A stretch of 64,000 nucleotides of DNA from JAOUEA01 sp040882605 (GTDB taxonomy: Bacteria; Actinomycetota; UBA4738; HRBIN12): assembly GCA_040882605.1 (NCBI GenBank), contig JBBEAY010000035.1, positions 55,928-119,927 on the forward strand. Reading direction: 5' to 3'. Each line of letters starts with the position of its first letter. Position 1 is the first letter of the stretch. The notes beneath the pieces are model-generated. The model was not told the origin of the DNA and did no database searches. It was given only the letters and a program-made list of their open reading frames with translations. The translations under genes and the position numbers were made by a program. Below are positions 61,926 through 64,000 of this stretch, one piece after another.

Positions 61926-62467
61926 TGGCGTCATCTCCGCACTTCTGGAGAGGCGACATCGCCGTCGCCTTCGTGTTCAGCGCACCGGGCGACGAGGAGC
62001 GACGTCAGGGAAGGCCGGTTGCGGGAGATACCGGTACGAACCTGGAGTTGGCACTGGGGCATCTCCATTCCGCTCTCCCCATGCTCTTCCGATCAGTGCA
62101 TCGGTACGACTACCGGATCACCAACGCCTGGCCAGAGCCGATCGCCGTCGCGCTTGGTCATCGCGTTTCGGAGGGATCCGACGCTCAGATCCGCGATCCA
62201 GACAACGTCCAACGTGTACTCCAGGAGCTGGAGGGGTGCAACCTCGTCGTCCTGAGCGGCAACAAGGCGAGGCTACTCGCCGAAGCGATGGGGGCGTCTG
62301 GACGGCAGTACGTCGAGGTCCCTCATGTGGGGAACAAGGGTCTCAATGGGAAGTACGCGGTCCCCGCTCATCTGGTTTCGGCCTCGGCAGCTGTCCGTCG
62401 CAAGTACCGCGTGCGGCTTTGGGCCGATGCGGTCGTTCGGGCGATCACGAGCGAGGTCGGTCTGTGA
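61913..62467 (+). CDS. Uracil-DNA glycosylase-like protein
   Basis: A 184-aa protein from the GTG at 61913 (or the ATG at 61925). It reads FVFSAPGDEERRQGRPVAGDTG, similar to the GE-P-G-x-x-E...G-x-P-x-x-G stretch at the start of UDG-superfamily proteins. CNLVVLSGNKA and VPHVGNKGLNGKY resemble their later motif regions. The usual catalytic residues are not certain, so the enzyme activity is doubtful; a modified-base sensor is one idea. Spaced 72 bases from the end of the 60995 gene, with the truncated copy between. Confidence 0.5.
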   Translation: MAALMASSPHFWRGDIAVAFVFSAPGDEERRQGRPVAGDTGTNLELALGHLHSALPMLFRSVHRYDYRITNAWPEPIAVALGHRVSEGSDAQIRDPDNVQRVLQELEGCNLVVLSGNKARLLAEAMGASGRQYVEVPHVGNKGLNGKYAVPAHLVSASAAVRRKYRVRLWADAVVRAITSEVGL

Positions 62468-62552
62468 GAGCGGATCCCCCCACCTGGGCGAGAATCGTCG
62501 ACTCGGGCGCGGTTCTGAGGGGGACCCAGGGAGAAAGAGGAGGACCTTCGTC

Positions 62553-63065
62553 GTGAGCACTACGGGAAACGGGCCGACCGACAAACAGAGGGAGAAGCGC
62601 CGGGGCATCGCCTCGGAGGTCCTGGTGGCCTCGATGTGCGTCCTCGGCAGCGATGGCGAGTTGAATGTCGCCACCTCCCTGGTCGATGACGAAGGGGTGG
62701 ACCTCGTCTTCTACCGGTCGGCGGGAGGACCCACGCTTGCCGTCCAGGTGAAGTCCCACTTCTTCGACGCCCCGGAGACGATTGAACGCAGGGGCGCCAA
62801 CGCCCTCCTCAACCCGGGCACGTTCCGTCCGCGTCGCGATCTGTATCTGCTGTTCTTGGTGGTCAACCAGTACGAAGCGCGGATTAAGACCGCGTGGCTC
62901 GTTCCGAGCGTGGAGTTCAGCGAGAGCAAGACGGGCAAGAACCTCCGGTTCCAGGCCAGTCCCGATCCGGACTCGGGGAGTCCGTGGGCGCGCTACCTGG
63001 TGGATCCTCTGACGGCTGGTGAGATTGCTGGCCGCATCATGAGCGCTCTTGCGGGACTCGAGTGA
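62553..63065 (+). CDS. PD-(D/E)XK-type (DUF4365-like) nuclease
   Basis: A 170-aa protein from the GTG at 62553, behind GAGAAAGAGGAGG. The core DDEGVDLVFYRSAGG followed by LAVQVKSHFF has the D...Q-V-K arrangement of small DUF4365-like and Mrr-type restriction folds. The N-terminus KQREKRRGIASEVLVASM is a typical helical entry of those proteins. Usually these sit in restriction or toxin-type systems. It is 85 bases from the UDG-like gene; a two-gene module of modified-base recognition plus cleavage is possible (inference). Confidence 0.65.
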   Translation: MSTTGNGPTDKQREKRRGIASEVLVASMCVLGSDGELNVATSLVDDEGVDLVFYRSAGGPTLAVQVKSHFFDAPETIERRGANALLNPGTFRPRRDLYLLFLVVNQYEARIKTAWLVPSVEFSESKTGKNLRFQASPDPDSGSPWARYLVDPLTAGEIAGRIMSALAGLE

Positions 63066-63320
63066 GGGGTCGGTGCCGGGCCGGGCGTTCGGTTCGCCCC
63101 GACGCTACCGACAGCCAGCGCCTGCGTTCGCCGATCAGCCCAGGCAGCCGCTCTCGGCTTCGAGCCCCGAGGGACACCCATGTCAAGTCGGCACGGTAGG
63201 ACCAAAGGGGCACGTGTTGCGTCGGGACCGGGGACAGTCCCGCGATCCCCTCAGGCGTGCCGCCTCCATGACGGTCAAGAAGCAGCCCGGCGCCACGCGG
63301 GGGTTGCTGAATGACGGCGA
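63066..63320. other. Intergenic region with no supported gene
   Basis: A convergent gap between the nuclease gene and a leftward gene. A frame of 91 codons is open but has no recognisable content or ribosome binding site. GGGAC...GTCCC around 63221-63242 could form a weak stem near the end of the leftward gene. Confidence 0.5.
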
Positions 63321-63959
63321 TTAGCTTTGGAGAGGTTCCCTGAGCTCGTAGGCCCGTCCTTCCTCAAGGTCATGGCCGAAGATCCTTCGTCCGCTCGTGC
63401 TGACACCAACCTTCAGGCCACGCCGATCCACCCAGAACTCGATGTCTTCGCGACGCGCTCCCCGGCGTGTCACGAAGCACGCCCACGGTGCCTCCAGGAG
63501 TCCGCGGGTCTCGAAGACCTCCTGCAGGATCGAAGGCATCCGCTCACCCGCCTGCCACGCCTCTAGCCGGTAACGGGGAACTACGATGACCGGCTTGGTG
63601 CTGCTCCCGAGGTATGGCGCGACGTCGACCGCGGGCGGGAACTTCCCCTGCTTGTACCAGAGGTAAACCGTGTTGCGCTTGCGCTCGAGGATCTCGCCGG
63701 CCTCCTTCAGCGACAGATTGTCGGGGTCACCGAGCGGTCGGTACCGAGGGCGCTCGCGAGGAGGCTCTTCCGGTTGCTCGGGCTCGGGGGATGTTGGCTC
63801 GCCCGGCGGCCTCCTCGGGATCGCCCGGGTCCAGGAGTCGATGAGTTCGTCACCGGCCTCGATGCGCGAACGGACCTGCCGACAGACGACCGCGATCTGA
63901 TCGAGCGCTTGGTCGACGAGCGCCTTCTGCCGGCGATCCTTGAGCTTGCCGGCGATCAC
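63321..63959 (-). CDS. Excisionase/MerR-like helix-turn-helix protein
   Basis: A 212-aa protein. After an N-terminal helical segment and a Pro/Glu-rich linker (PPGEPTSPEPEQPEEPPRER), LSLKEAGEILERKRNTVYLW followed by YKQGKFPPAVDV forms the HTH and wing of excisionase-type DNA-binding domains. A C-terminal domain (RREDIEFWVDRRGLKVGV) follows. The GTG at 63959 lies in the 23-bp repeats at the window edge, so the true start may be internal or the gene's end may have been replaced by insertion. Role: probably control or excision for a mobile element (inference). Confidence 0.6.
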   Translation of the reverse strand: MIAGKLKDRRQKALVDQALDQIAVVCRQVRSRIEAGDELIDSWTRAIPRRPPGEPTSPEPEQPEEPPRERPRYRPLGDPDNLSLKEAGEILERKRNTVYLWYKQGKFPPAVDVAPYLGSSTKPVIVVPRYRLEAWQAGERMPSILQEVFETRGLLEAPWACFVTRRGARREDIEFWVDRRGLKVGVSTSGRRIFGHDLEEGRAYELREPLQS

Positions 63960-63998
63960 GGAAACTCCCCAGTCTCGATCATCGAAACTCCCCAGTCT
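63953..63998. repeat. 23-bp tandem repeats at the window edge, possible IS end
   Basis: Two copies of a 23-bp unit at 63953-63975 and 63976-63998, 21 of 23 bases identical, each ending GAAACTCCCCAGTCT. Repeats of this GGAAACTCCCCA type are familiar to me from the ends of IS21-family elements in actinobacteria, whose ends carry several repeats. The element itself would lie beyond the window. Confidence 0.5.
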
Positions 63999-64000
63999 GA

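Overview
The window looks like a draft or metagenome-assembled contig from a high-GC actinobacterium-like genome. The signs are GTG/TTG starts in ATGA/GTGA/TTGA overlaps, a Streptomyces-style pair of complex I clusters, and an actinobacterial-type AAA ATPase and transposase pair. The exact taxon cannot be fixed from this sequence. Three runs of N (8686-8785, 17741-17840, 26266-26275) show that it is scaffolded. The first two sit inside in-frame tandem repeats and their lengths are placeholders.

Region 1 (1 to about 23.7 kb) is respiratory. A first NADH:quinone oxidoreductase (complex I) operon enters at the end of nuoC and runs nuoD-E-F-G-H-I-J-K-L-M-N with overlapping stops and starts. A long-chain polyprenyl diphosphate synthase, probably for the menaquinone side chain, follows. 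A second cluster then reads nuoA-B-C-H-I-J-K-L-M-N. It lacks the NADH-input module (E, F, G) and also nuoD, so it must either borrow NuoD or work differently. Three Nuo proteins (NuoE, NuoL, second NuoI) carry short repeats encoded by 12-bp or 36-bp DNA units.

Region 2 (23.7 to 28.5 kb) is ordinary chromosome: a putative secreted protein, HtpX protease, a broken fragment of a PLP decarboxylase beside a suspect poly-G scaffold join, a class III aminotransferase, YajQ and tRNA-Tyr(GTA).

Region 3 (28.5 to 64 kb) is an accessory island that begins right after tRNA-Tyr. It opens with a two-gene transposase/integrase-like element. Next is a leftward phage- or plasmid-like operon (RecB/Cas4-like nuclease, MazF/PemK-like protein, small proteins) with a near-consensus promoter at 33927-33955. 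Then comes a complete class 1 DISARM antiphage system: drmD helicase, drmMI adenine methylase, drmA helicase, drmB DUF1998 and drmC phospholipase-D nuclease, all translationally coupled.

Downstream of DISARM are several modules of unknown or poorly known function. They include an unrecognised protein coupled to a double-HKD PLD protein; a GIY-YIG-like nuclease with C-terminal HTH coupled to a DUF6884-like protein; an AAA+ ATPase with a small partner; a DUF429 RNase H-like protein; an endonuclease/exonuclease/phosphatase enzyme; an RNase J-like beta-CASP protein coupled to a PD-(D/E)XK nuclease and a zinc-ribbon protein; and a UDG-like protein followed by another PD-(D/E)XK-type protein. The last gene is an excisionase-type HTH protein, and the window ends in 23-bp tandem repeats that look like an insertion-sequence end. 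The best candidates for undescribed defence systems are the pairs at 48165-52564 and 58302-60969.
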